Positions 47,060-55,077 of a stretch of DNA of 64,000 nucleotides are shown here, piece after piece. The notes below the pieces were generated by a model. That model ran no database searches. It worked only from the letters and a program-made list of their open reading frames with translations, and was not told the DNA's origin. Numbering within the stretch: the first letter of the stretch is position 1; every line of letters starts with the position of its first letter. The stretch is from Candidatus Gastranaerophilales bacterium. GTDB lineage: Bacteria; Cyanobacteriota; Vampirovibrionia; Gastranaerophilales; Gastranaerophilaceae. A program made the translations under genes and the position numbers. The stretch spans positions 1,007,175 to 1,071,174 of the forward strand of contig CAJUJH010000001.1 in the NCBI GenBank assembly GCA_910586855.1, given 5' to 3'.

Positions 47060-47608
47060 ATGAGCGTAAATTTTAATCCACAAATAATGATTAATGTGAA
47101 AACCTTGGGCTCCGGCATAAAAAAGCCGAATGAGCATAGAAATTACTGTCTTTATGATGAAAAAAAAGTAAATTTTTTAGCATCTAATCCATCTGAAAGT
47201 TTGCCGCATCTTATTCAATATCTCCAAACATCAAATGATGAAAATGGGGTTTTAGAGGCTCTTTTTGCTATAGATAAAATTGCAGATAGTCTTAATCAAA
47301 AAAACCCTAACGGTGCAAGAGACTTGGGCAAAATTTATCCGTTCCTTTCGCGTTTTAATGATACAGATTCTCCTGAAATTCAGGTTATGTTGTCGGGTAT
47401 ATATAGAAAAACCCTTGTTCCTGACGCTTTTGGTCCCTTGTGTGCTATGTTAAATAAACAAATTAATCATCCTGTTTCAAAATTTTTTGACCCGAAAGAA
47501 GAAACGGGCGGTGCAATTTTAGAGTATATAAGGGCATATGGCGCAGGATTTATTTATAAACCTTCAAGCACTCCCATATTTTCTTCAAAATTTTCAGGGC
47601 TTGCGTAA
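47060..47608 (+). CDS. Helical repeat (HEAT-like) lineage protein (182 aa)
   Basis: A 182-residue protein starting 19 bp after the membrane protein. The opening MSVNFNPQIMINVKTLGSGI and the following helical hairpins (SLPHLIQYLQTSNDENGVLE, ALFAIDKIADSLN, SPEIQVMLSGIYRKTLVPDA) suggest a short HEAT-like solenoid. It is probably the third gene of the operon behind the riboswitch-like leader. No function can be named. Confidence 0.6.
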   Translation: MSVNFNPQIMINVKTLGSGIKKPNEHRNYCLYDEKKVNFLASNPSESLPHLIQYLQTSNDENGVLEALFAIDKIADSLNQKNPNGARDLGKIYPFLSRFNDTDSPEIQVMLSGIYRKTLVPDAFGPLCAMLNKQINHPVSKFFDPKEETGGAILEYIRAYGAGFIYKPSSTPIFSSKFSGLA

Positions 47609-47684
47609 TTTTATTTTTAAACTATTATTTTTATGTACTGAATTTATTTTATTTTTATTACTACAGAGAAACGAAGTGAAGAAT

Positions 47685-48023
47685 ATGAAAAATAAAGCTT
47701 TTACAATGATAGAAGTTATGATGGCGCTCATTGTTGTATCAATAATGCTTGCCATTATGGCACCCGTCATTACAGTTCCAAATAAAAATACGGAAACCCC
47801 GAATGTTCAGGTTATGGATTCTACACCGGTCGGTGTTATCGTTGCTTGGTGGGGTTCAAATTATCCTTTAGGCTGGCTTCCTGTAAGCGGGCAATCTATA
47901 GCGGAGCCTCAGTTTGCAGATTTAAGAAATGCAATCGGAGGGCTTGATACACTTCCTGATTTAAATAGCGGGATTAATCCAAATAGCGGAACAACCTGGA
48001 TAATAAAAGCTTATAAAAAATAA
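47685..48023 (+). CDS. Pseudopilin fused to tail-collar-like domain
   Basis: A 112-residue protein. The ATG at 47685 was chosen because it directly begins a class III signal: KNKAFTMIEVMMALIVVSIM, with Glu at position +5 after the cleavage. The C-terminal ~65 residues (GVIVAWWGSNYPLGWLPVSG, then FADLRNAIGG and LPDLN) resemble the phage tail collar domain that normally ends fibres. It could display a receptor-binding domain on a pilus or secretion pseudopilus. The upstream neighbours have no pilin features. Confidence 0.7.
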   Translation: MKNKAFTMIEVMMALIVVSIMLAIMAPVITVPNKNTETPNVQVMDSTPVGVIVAWWGSNYPLGWLPVSGQSIAEPQFADLRNAIGGLDTLPDLNSGINPNSGTTWIIKAYKK

Positions 48024-48041
48024 TTTTTATAAAATTTTATC

Positions 48042-48935
48042 TTAAGACTGATTCTTTGACTCAATTTCATCAAGTGCTTCTTTGCCTGCAATATTTTCAA
48101 GTATTATCCTGCTTAGATTATAATCAGACTGCGCTTTTTTAACAGTATTCTGCGCATTCCTGTAATAGGTATCTGCAATAATAAGCTGTTCTCTTGTAAC
48201 ATTGCTTGAATCAGCCTGCATCGCATTATATATTTTTCTTCTGTTTTCAAGGTTTTGAAGAGCAAGGCTTAGAAGTTCTTTCTGGCTTCTATAATTCATA
48301 TAATTATTCAAAAGATTTTTTTGAAGTTCATCAATTTTTTTAACCAAAAGCACCATATCTGCATCATTTACTTTTGTAAATTTGTAATTGGCTTCTTTAT
48401 CGCTTGTGGAAAATGCATTTAAGAGCCCGCCGCCGATTAATGCTCCGCTTGCCATATACGGATTAGCAGAAAGTGCCGTTCCAGCAATGGATGAAAAGCT
48501 TGCAATCGGCTTTAAAATTCTTTTTATTGCACTTTCGTTAGGCTTATTGTCTTCCGGGTTTGATAATTTATAAATTGCATATTTTATTGTTTCGCTTTTT
48601 TGAACGGCACTATTGTATAATATGCTTAAATCCGAAAGAATCTCAGGAGATTCTGTATCCATTTCTCCTGTTACATCTTTTGATATTTGCTTAAGGCTTA
48701 AATCAGCATAGGTTAATCCCTTTGTATCGCTTGTTTTTGCAATGGTTTCAATTTTAGATTCTTTTTTATTCTTTTTAGCTTGAATTTCTTTTTTATTTTC
48801 TATGCTGTCACCAATTCCAAGTCTTCCTGAAAATTGCGCAGGGGCAAGGTTCTCATAGGTTACTTGAGCATATCCCTCTCTGTTATTCAGGATAATTAAT
48901 CCTAATATTATTAAAATTAACTTGATTTTTCTCAT
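48042..48935 (-). CDS. Secreted TolC-like helical protein A (297 aa)
   Basis: A 297-residue protein with a signal peptide (LILIILGLIILNNREGYA) and Gln at the likely cleavage site. A Gly/Ala-rich mid-segment (~150-178, GTALSANPYMASGALIGGG) is followed by long amphipathic helices (YYRNAQNTVKKAQSDYNLSR) like one half of a TolC barrel helix pair. It overlaps the paralog upstream by 4 bp and shares its layout. A function in envelope assembly is plausible. Confidence 0.6.
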   Translation of the reverse strand: MRKIKLILIILGLIILNNREGYAQVTYENLAPAQFSGRLGIGDSIENKKEIQAKKNKKESKIETIAKTSDTKGLTYADLSLKQISKDVTGEMDTESPEILSDLSILYNSAVQKSETIKYAIYKLSNPEDNKPNESAIKRILKPIASFSSIAGTALSANPYMASGALIGGGLLNAFSTSDKEANYKFTKVNDADMVLLVKKIDELQKNLLNNYMNYRSQKELLSLALQNLENRRKIYNAMQADSSNVTREQLIIADTYYRNAQNTVKKAQSDYNLSRIILENIAGKEALDEIESKNQS

Positions 48936-49792
48936 GGTGTTTTTACTTTGATTTCTTTTTTTGAAAAGTCTATATCATTGGGGTCAATGTTAATTGTACT
49001 TAAATCGTAAACTGCTACATTTAGATTATCCACAGTTTCTTTTCCTGCAAGCCTTTGAAGCATCAAGTAGTATCTTTTTGCCTCTTGTTTCAGTTTATAT
49101 TCTTCAATTTGTTTTTCTTCCCATCTGGCGCTTGTAACGGTTATTTCAAGCTTGTCGCCGCTTGAAATTGCATTAGCGTAATTTTTATTTAATAAAATAA
49201 GTTCCGCCCTTGTATCTTTTAAGCTTTGAAGAGTATGCTTGTAGCAGTAATATGTTGTAACAATTTCTCCCTGCAGGTCTTCAATTAGCCCTGCAAGCTC
49301 TATAGCCTCGGTATCAGTTAAAGGAGATTCTTGAAGTATTTTTGCATTTTTTTTGTTTAAAAGATTGTGTGCAAGCCTGGCGGAGGCAAAAGAGGCAGAT
49401 TGAATACCGTAATTCATACCCATAAATGAAGGCAGCATTGAAGCCCCGCTTATTATAGCGCTCATACTCTTTGCAAGCAGCGAAGAATGCACGCGCCTTT
49501 CTTCTTCAGGAATTGCAAGCTTTTGCAGAGTAAATTTAATAAGGGGGTTATTGTTGACTGTTCCCTCCCAGATACTCTCTAAATCTTCCATGTCAGCTTC
49601 CTGCTGCTTATTTACAATAATTTGTGCGCTTTGTGTATCATTTACAAACAAGCTTCCCTTAAGGGTTTTAATCTGTCCGTCAAGTTCTACTTCGTAATTT
49701 TGTGTATTTTGAAGCAGAATTTCTTCTGAAAAAGCGCACTCCGGCAGGAATACCCCCATCAAAAGTATTGTTACCGCAAGTCTTCTTAACAT
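48932..49792 (-). CDS. Secreted TolC-like helical protein B (286 aa)
   Basis: A 286-residue protein; the ATG at 49792 begins MLRRLAVTILLMGVFLPECA, a signal peptide that may be lipoprotein-like, with Cys near the cleavage point. It repeats the layout of the downstream paralog: a low-complexity N-terminal region, a Gly/Ser-rich segment (SMSAIISGASMLPSFMGMNY) and terminal helices (VTSARWEEKQIEEYKLKQEA, then YYLMLQRLAGKETVDNL). The closing AGKE motif is shared with its neighbour. The two genes form a 4-bp-overlapping operon. Confidence 0.6.
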   Translation of the reverse strand: MLRRLAVTILLMGVFLPECAFSEEILLQNTQNYEVELDGQIKTLKGSLFVNDTQSAQIIVNKQQEADMEDLESIWEGTVNNNPLIKFTLQKLAIPEEERRVHSSLLAKSMSAIISGASMLPSFMGMNYGIQSASFASARLAHNLLNKKNAKILQESPLTDTEAIELAGLIEDLQGEIVTTYYCYKHTLQSLKDTRAELILLNKNYANAISSGDKLEITVTSARWEEKQIEEYKLKQEAKRYYLMLQRLAGKETVDNLNVAVYDLSTINIDPNDIDFSKKEIKVKTP

Positions 49793-49867
49793 AATAACTT
49801 TATACCACAAAAAAATATGCCCGGCGATTTTTAAAAACCATTGGGCATATTTCTATATTTTATTTAA

Positions 49868-50401
49868 TTAATACTCAAAATCACTGCCGGAGTTATTTTC
49901 TTCTTCATCCTGCAGGGAAGAAAGGTCGTAATTATAGGTTGAGTCAAAATCTTCTGGAAGTTTTTCGGTATCAGGCCAGATGGTGCCCTCATCAAAACGG
50001 CATGCGCTTAAATTTTCGCTTGTTGCAAAATCCGAATCCGTTAATTCGGCTTCGCACAAAACACATCCAGCCATATCTGCTTCATTAAAATTACAGAAAT
50101 TTAAAGAAGCATAACTGAAATTTGTACCATTTAAAATACAGTTTGAGAAATTACATTCTTCAATTTTACATCTTGAAAAATCTGCGCTTGTAAAATCGCA
50201 ATTAGAAAAATCAACATTTACAATTGAAGATTCGGTAAAGCTTGCTCCTGAAAAATCAATATCAGATAAGTCTATATCGGATAAATCTGATAATGAAAGT
50301 TCTGATTCGCTTAAATCAAGTTCTTTGCCGTCTTTTTCTTTTTTAAATGCAGCTTTATCTTTTAATAATAATTCAATCCATTCTTCTTTAGAGGTTGCCA
50401 T
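49868..50401 (-). CDS. Pentapeptide-repeat protein
   Basis: A 177-residue protein. Residues ~25-135 follow the A(D/N)LxX pattern of right-handed quadrilateral beta helices (LSLSDLSDIDLSDIDFSGAS, NFSNCILNGTNFSYASLNFC). The N-terminal ~24 residues are charged and the end is acidic. Such proteins can mimic DNA or mediate contacts, but most are uncharacterised. It is a single gene upstream of the response regulators on the same strand. Confidence 0.85.
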   Translation of the reverse strand: MATSKEEWIELLLKDKAAFKKEKDGKELDLSESELSLSDLSDIDLSDIDFSGASFTESSIVNVDFSNCDFTSADFSRCKIEECNFSNCILNGTNFSYASLNFCNFNEADMAGCVLCEAELTDSDFATSENLSACRFDEGTIWPDTEKLPEDFDSTYNYDLSSLQDEEENNSGSDFEY

Positions 50402-50495
50402 TTAGTTTTCCTTATTTAAATTCCTATAACAATTTTTAAAATGGGTACATTTTATTTTGCCATATTTTTATTATAATGTGAAGAGTATCTGATAA

Positions 50496-51131
50496 TTATT
50501 TGTTAATAATTTCTGTTTCAAGTGCTAAAAGTACCGCCTGTACTCTATTTTCAACATTAAGTTTTTTATAGATACTATTTAAATGTGTTTTTATTGTAAC
50601 TTCTTTTACAAAGAGTTTTTCAGCTATATCAGCATTTGTAGCTCCTGCGCTTACCATCTTTAAGATTTCAAGTTCCCTTTGAGTTAATTTTCCAACATTT
50701 TCAATAGTTTCTTTTGTTGGAAAACTTTTATTGTCTTTATCCTTACCCCATCTTGAGCGCCTGATTAGCGCCTCAATTCTTGCTAAAAGATTTGGCAGAA
50801 TAAAAGGTTTTACAATATAATCATCAGCCCCAATTTTTAATCCTGAGATTTGTTTATAATCTTCATCAACAGCTGTGAGCATTATAACGGGAATTGTATT
50901 GAACTTTTTATTTTCCCTGATTCTCTTTAAAGTCTCCCACCCGTCCATTTTTGGCATCATAATATCAAGTAAAACTAAATCAATATTTTGATAATTTTTT
51001 TCCAAAAACTCTAAGCCCAAAATTCCATTTTCAGCACAATCTGTATGGTAGCCATACATTGGAAGCGTATCTTTGATTAGTTTTGGGTTATCGTCTATAA
51101 GTAAAATATTTCCTAATGATGAAACCGGCAT
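50496..51131 (-). CDS. NarL-type response regulator 1
   Basis: A 211-residue regulator. The receiver domain (1-125) has the acidic pocket LLIDDN, phosphoacceptor Asp56 in LLDIMMP and the switch lysine in DYIVKPF. The LuxR-type helix-turn-helix is at ~145-205 (LTQRELEILKMVSAGATNAD and VKTHL-type TIKTHLNSIYKKLNV). It lies 4 bp after the other regulator. No sensor kinase gene is nearby. Confidence 0.85.
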   Translation of the reverse strand: MPVSSLGNILLIDDNPKLIKDTLPMYGYHTDCAENGILGLEFLEKNYQNIDLVLLDIMMPKMDGWETLKRIRENKKFNTIPVIMLTAVDEDYKQISGLKIGADDYIVKPFILPNLLARIEALIRRSRWGKDKDNKSFPTKETIENVGKLTQRELEILKMVSAGATNADIAEKLFVKEVTIKTHLNSIYKKLNVENRVQAVLLALETEIINK

Positions 51132-51135
51132 AATT

Positions 51136-51786
51136 TTATCCTGTTATATTTTCTTTCAACGCCTTAACAGCTGCTTGTGTTCTGTCATCCACCGATAGCT
51201 TTTGCAGAATGCTGCAAACATGAACTTTTGTAGTATTTACTGAAATATTTAATTTCTTTGCAATTTCAAGGTTTGAATTTCCTTCAGCTAAAAGGTTTAA
51301 AACCATAAGTTCTTTACTTGTAAGATTATAGATACTCTCTTTTCTGTTGTCTGCGGATTTTTCTTCTTTTGCCATATTTAAAACATATTTTGCAATATTG
51401 GAATCAAACCAGATTGCGCCATTTATTACATCTTTTATAAGGCTTATAAGTTTATCGGGTTTAATATCCTTTGAGCAATAGGCATTTATACCCGCCTGAA
51501 GACATTTTTGAACTTCTTTTTCTTCATTGTGTGAAGTTATGACAATAATTTTTATATCCTGATATCTTTTTCTAATTTCATTGGTGGCGGTGATGCCGTC
51601 AACTCCAGGTAATCCCAAATCCATCAAGATTACATCAATTTTTTCTTTTGATAATATTTCATACCCTTCATATGCATCTTTTGCCTCATATATTCTATCA
51701 ATAAAATCTTCATCTCTTAATGATGCGCTCAATGCAAATCTGGTCAGTGCGTGGTCTTCAACTATTAAGATATTCTTTTTTTCCAT
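51136..51786 (-). CDS. NarL-type response regulator 2
   Basis: A 216-residue regulator. The receiver (1-120) has IVEDH, phosphoacceptor Asp56 in LMDLGLPG and a conserved Ser-Lys pair in AYCSKDIKP. The LuxR domain at ~150-210 contains LTSKELMVLNLLAEGNSNLE and TTKVHVCSILQKL. It is convergent with nothing and divergent from gatC. It is paired with the downstream regulator, from which it differs enough to have a separate partner kinase. Confidence 0.85.
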   Translation of the reverse strand: MEKKNILIVEDHALTRFALSASLRDEDFIDRIYEAKDAYEGYEILSKEKIDVILMDLGLPGVDGITATNEIRKRYQDIKIIVITSHNEEKEVQKCLQAGINAYCSKDIKPDKLISLIKDVINGAIWFDSNIAKYVLNMAKEEKSADNRKESIYNLTSKELMVLNLLAEGNSNLEIAKKLNISVNTTKVHVCSILQKLSVDDRTQAAVKALKENITG

Positions 51787-51902
51787 TTAATCATTATAGC
51801 TCATTTTTTACTTTATTATTTATTCTTTACATTCTATTTACAATTTTTTGCTTCTTTAGTTTAATTATTATAAGAATTTTGAGGATATCCAAAGGATTTT
51901 TT

Positions 51903-52184
51903 ATGATAGAAATTAAAGATGTTGAACACGTTGCAAAACTTGCAAGGCTTGAAATAGAGGAAGAAGATAAACCAAAATTTGCCCGTCAATTGGGAGATAT
52001 TTTGAAATATGTTGAAATGATGAATGAAGTTGATACAACGGGGGTTGAACCTATGAATCATTCAATAGATTTTTCAAATGTTATGAGAGAAGATATTGAA
52101 ACTTATGAAGTTACAAAAGAAGAATTAATGTCTAATGCGCCTGATATTGAAGGCGATTTCTTCAAAGTTCCAAAAATTAATTAA
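51903..52184 (+). CDS. gatC: Asp-tRNA(Asn)/Glu-tRNA(Gln) amidotransferase subunit C
   Basis: A 93-residue GatC. EVEHVAKLARL-like IKDVEHVAKLARLEIEEEDK is the family opening, and a GVEPMNHSID motif and a DIEGDFFKVPKI ending follow. GatC stabilises the GatA-GatB pair that converts Glu-tRNA(Gln) or Asp-tRNA(Asn). The ATG at 51903 has AAAGGA 5 bases upstream. The tRNA-Asn and tRNA-Gln genes at ~60 kb are the potential substrates. Confidence 0.9.
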   Translation: MIEIKDVEHVAKLARLEIEEEDKPKFARQLGDILKYVEMMNEVDTTGVEPMNHSIDFSNVMREDIETYEVTKEELMSNAPDIEGDFFKVPKIN

Positions 52185-52215
52185 TTTTATTAGGTTTGAA
52201 TAAGGGGAAGATGGA

Positions 52216-53859
52216 ATGACAAAGTATATTTTTATTACAGGCGGTGTAGTAAGCTCGCTTGGCAAGGGAATTGTAGCAGCCAGCCTGGGGCGCCTTTTAA
52301 GAGCAAGAGGTTTTTCTGTCACCATCCAAAAATTTGACCCCTATATAAATGTAGACCCGGGTACTATGAGCCCGTTTCAGCATGGTGAAGTATTTGTAAC
52401 CGATGATGGTGCAGAAACTGACCTTGATTTAGGGCACTATGAAAGATTTACTAATACATCTTTACATCAAATAAACAATGTAACATCAGGCAGCGTTTAT
52501 CAAACAGTTATTAATAAAGAACGCCAGGGAGAATATCTTGGTGCCACCGTTCAAACTATTCCTCATATTACAAATGAAATTAAAGCAAGGATTCAATCTT
52601 GTGCAAAAAAGTTTAACCCTGACTTTTTAATTGCAGAAATCGGCGGAACTATAGGCGACATTGAAAGCTTGCCTTTTATTGAAGCTATAAGGCAATTTAG
52701 GGCAGAGGAAGGGGTTGGCAACTCTCTTTCAATCCACGTTACATTGCTTCCATACCTGCCCACATCAGGAGAATTGAAAACAAAGCCATCACAGCACAGT
52801 GTTTATACCTTGAGAAGCTATGGCATCCAGCCTGAAATTCTTGTTTGCAGGACCCAGATGGAAATTCCTAAAGGTGAAAGAGATAAAATCGCCTTATTCT
52901 GCTCTGTCCAAAAGGATTGTGTTATTGAATGCAAAGATATGGATTCTATTTATGAAGTTCCGCTTGCACTTGAAGCACAAAATCTTGCAGGTGTTGTATT
53001 AAAACAATTACAAATTGAAGACAAAAAACCGGATATATCTAATTGGGAAAAGCTGGTATACAGAATTAAGCATCCTAAAGAAACCTTAAAAGTTGCAGTT
53101 GCAGGCAAATACACTGATTTAAACGATGCTTATATTTCGGTGGTTGAATCCCTAAAGCATGCCGCATTATCTCATGAATGCAAGGTGGAAATTAAATGGC
53201 TTGCTTCAGAAAAATGTTTAAATATGAATGATGCCCATGAGATGCTCAAAGACGTTGATGCATTGGTTGTGCCGGGCGGTTTTGGCGTACGCGGTATTGA
53301 GGGTAAATTAAATGTTATTAGGTACGCTAGAGAAAATAATTTACCATTTTTAGGTCTTTGCCTTGGCATGCAGTGTGCCGTTATTGAATATGCACGAAAT
53401 GTTTTAGGCTTAGAAAATGCCAATAGTACAGAATTTGCAGAAGGTACAAAATATCCTGTAATCGACCTTATGATTGAACAAAAAGATGTAGCAGGATATG
53501 GCGGTACAATGAGACTTGGCGCTTACAAATGCCATTTAAAAGAAGGTTCAAAGGCTCAAAAAGCTTATGGCGCCAATGTTGTATCCGAACGTCATCGCCA
53601 CAGGTATGAGTTTAATAATGAATTTAAAACACAAATTGAAGATGCAGGGCTTGTAATTTGCGGTACTTCTCCTGACGGGCTTTTGGCTGAGATGGTTGAA
53701 TATCCTAAAAATGACTGGTTTGTGGCATCGCAATTCCACCCTGAGTTTAAATCAAGACCCGAAGAGCCGCATCCGTTATTTGTGGGGCTTATTTCAGCTG
53801 CAGTTGAGCAGAAAAATAAAGCAAAACAGCTAAAAATTGAAGAAACTGCAATAAACTAA
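52216..53859 (+). CDS. pyrG: CTP synthase
   Basis: A 547-residue glutamine-dependent CTP synthase, which makes CTP from UTP, ATP and glutamine. The synthetase domain begins TKYIFITGGVVSSLGKGIVA with the P-loop-like GKG; the UTP/CTP site includes KFDPYINVDPGTMSP. The class I amidotransferase half has the nucleophile in FLGLCLGMQ and a His-Glu pair in FHPEFKSRP. Length is normal. It starts 31 bp after gatC and may be co-transcribed. Confidence 0.95.
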   Translation: MTKYIFITGGVVSSLGKGIVAASLGRLLRARGFSVTIQKFDPYINVDPGTMSPFQHGEVFVTDDGAETDLDLGHYERFTNTSLHQINNVTSGSVYQTVINKERQGEYLGATVQTIPHITNEIKARIQSCAKKFNPDFLIAEIGGTIGDIESLPFIEAIRQFRAEEGVGNSLSIHVTLLPYLPTSGELKTKPSQHSVYTLRSYGIQPEILVCRTQMEIPKGERDKIALFCSVQKDCVIECKDMDSIYEVPLALEAQNLAGVVLKQLQIEDKKPDISNWEKLVYRIKHPKETLKVAVAGKYTDLNDAYISVVESLKHAALSHECKVEIKWLASEKCLNMNDAHEMLKDVDALVVPGGFGVRGIEGKLNVIRYARENNLPFLGLCLGMQCAVIEYARNVLGLENANSTEFAEGTKYPVIDLMIEQKDVAGYGGTMRLGAYKCHLKEGSKAQKAYGANVVSERHRHRYEFNNEFKTQIEDAGLVICGTSPDGLLAEMVEYPKNDWFVASQFHPEFKSRPEEPHPLFVGLISAAVEQKNKAKQLKIEETAIN

Positions 53860-54449
53860 TGTAATTGAAGCTTAATATATCCTTGCAGTGTTATATCAAG
53901 GTTTGAGTATATTATTCTAACAAGGTCATCCCGTACATTTTGCACCCTTGTGTATACGACAGCGGGTGTGTCCCAATCGTCCTCATAAAGAATGGCTTTA
54001 ATATCTGCAACCCTTGTATTTCCTTGTAATAATGAAATTGTGAAGTTGTCGCTCTCTTTTTTGTATTCAACTTGATAGTGCCCTGCCTGTAACAGTTTTC
54101 CTTTTGAATCATAAAAGTTAGCACCTATTGTAATGGTAGGTTTGCTCTCTGGTGCATCTTTAAGTCTTGAAGGCTGGTTATTTGCGCCTTCGTATTTTTT
54201 CTTAAAATCGTTGTCAAAGGCGGGATTATTCTTATTAAAAAATTTTCTAATTTTATAGAAAAAGCCTCTGGGTTCTTTATTTTCATATTGTTTCATAACT
54301 TCTTCAAACTGTTTATTTGTGGTTGGATTAGGTTTTGAAAAAGCATTATCAATAAATTGATAGTCTATATCCATCATATCATCGGCACAAAAGCCTTTTT
54401 GCCCGATAAAAAGCGCAAAAAGCGCCAAAAGTATAAAAAATCTTTTCAT
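53856..54449 (-). CDS. Secreted hypothetical protein (197 aa)
   Basis: A 197-residue protein; the ATG at 54449 begins MKRFFILLALFALFIGQKGF, a signal peptide. The mature part has a basic helical stretch (FFYKIRKFFNKNNPAFDNDF) and a beta-rich C-terminal domain (TITIGANFYDSKGKLLQAGH, DDLVRIIYSNLDITLQGYIK). No family recognised. It overlaps the last 4 bp of pyrG on the other strand. Confidence 0.65.
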   Translation of the reverse strand: MKRFFILLALFALFIGQKGFCADDMMDIDYQFIDNAFSKPNPTTNKQFEEVMKQYENKEPRGFFYKIRKFFNKNNPAFDNDFKKKYEGANNQPSRLKDAPESKPTITIGANFYDSKGKLLQAGHYQVEYKKESDNFTISLLQGNTRVADIKAILYEDDWDTPAVVYTRVQNVRDDLVRIIYSNLDITLQGYIKLQLH

Positions 54450-54503
54450 ATTTACATGATAACGATTTTGCACCGCATGGCAACAAAATAATATTACTGG
54501 CTT

Positions 54504-54986
54504 CTATGGTTTATGAAATTTACCCCTTATCCAGGTATCTGCTGTGTGAAATTTATTTGAAACAAAACCGCCAAACTTTTTAGTAGAGTTAACTACAGCA
54601 TCTTTTGCTTTAGTCAGTCCGCCTAAAACTTTACCACAAAAGCCGCTGCTTGCAGTGCTGCCTGCAGATGGTGCACTGTTTCTTGCAGCATTTGTCAGTT
54701 TTACATTCTTGAGCTTTCCGCCGCCTTTTATAAGCCCTATTGTACCAAGCAATACAGCACCAAGACTAACTATTCCTTTTAATAACGGCGTTATTCTAAA
54801 CCCTTTTTTCGTCTTTTCGCCATTGGCGTACATATCTTCAGGGTTTTTTGCAAAATAATCCAAACTATCTTTGTTTTTTATTGAATTTGTAACATTATGA
54901 CTGTAATTGCTTTTTTCACCCATAATAAAAGCATAAGGATTGTATCCTAAAATTGGCGTTGTCCTTTCAATAGAATTTGGCAGCAT
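54504..54986 (-). CDS. Lineage-type membrane-associated protein (160 aa)
   Basis: A 160-residue basic protein with one hydrophobic Gly-rich segment at ~70-90 (LLKGIVSLGAVLLGTIGLIK) and a Gly/Ser-Lys-rich tail. The start (NSIERTTPILGYNPYAF) is of a type I associate with Gastranaerophilales membrane proteins. Function unknown. It is upstream of the secreted protein in the same direction. Confidence 0.6.
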   Translation of the reverse strand: MLPNSIERTTPILGYNPYAFIMGEKSNYSHNVTNSIKNKDSLDYFAKNPEDMYANGEKTKKGFRITPLLKGIVSLGAVLLGTIGLIKGGGKLKNVKLTNAARNSAPSAGSTASSGFCGKVLGGLTKAKDAVVNSTKKFGGFVSNKFHTADTWIRGKFHKP

Positions 54987-55077
54987 GAAAATTTCCTTAT
55001 GACTTTTCCCTTATTCTTATAAAAACAAAATTGTTTCAATAATTGCCTTTTTACCAGTTTTCTCATAGAATTTTTTT

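Noticed and set aside
47538..47684. Longer N-terminus of the pseudopilin
   Set aside because: It would place the class III signal inside the protein; the ATG at 47685 gives a proper prepilin start.
51720..51902. Longer N-terminus of GatC
   Set aside because: GatC is about 95 residues, and AAAGGA precedes the ATG at 51903.
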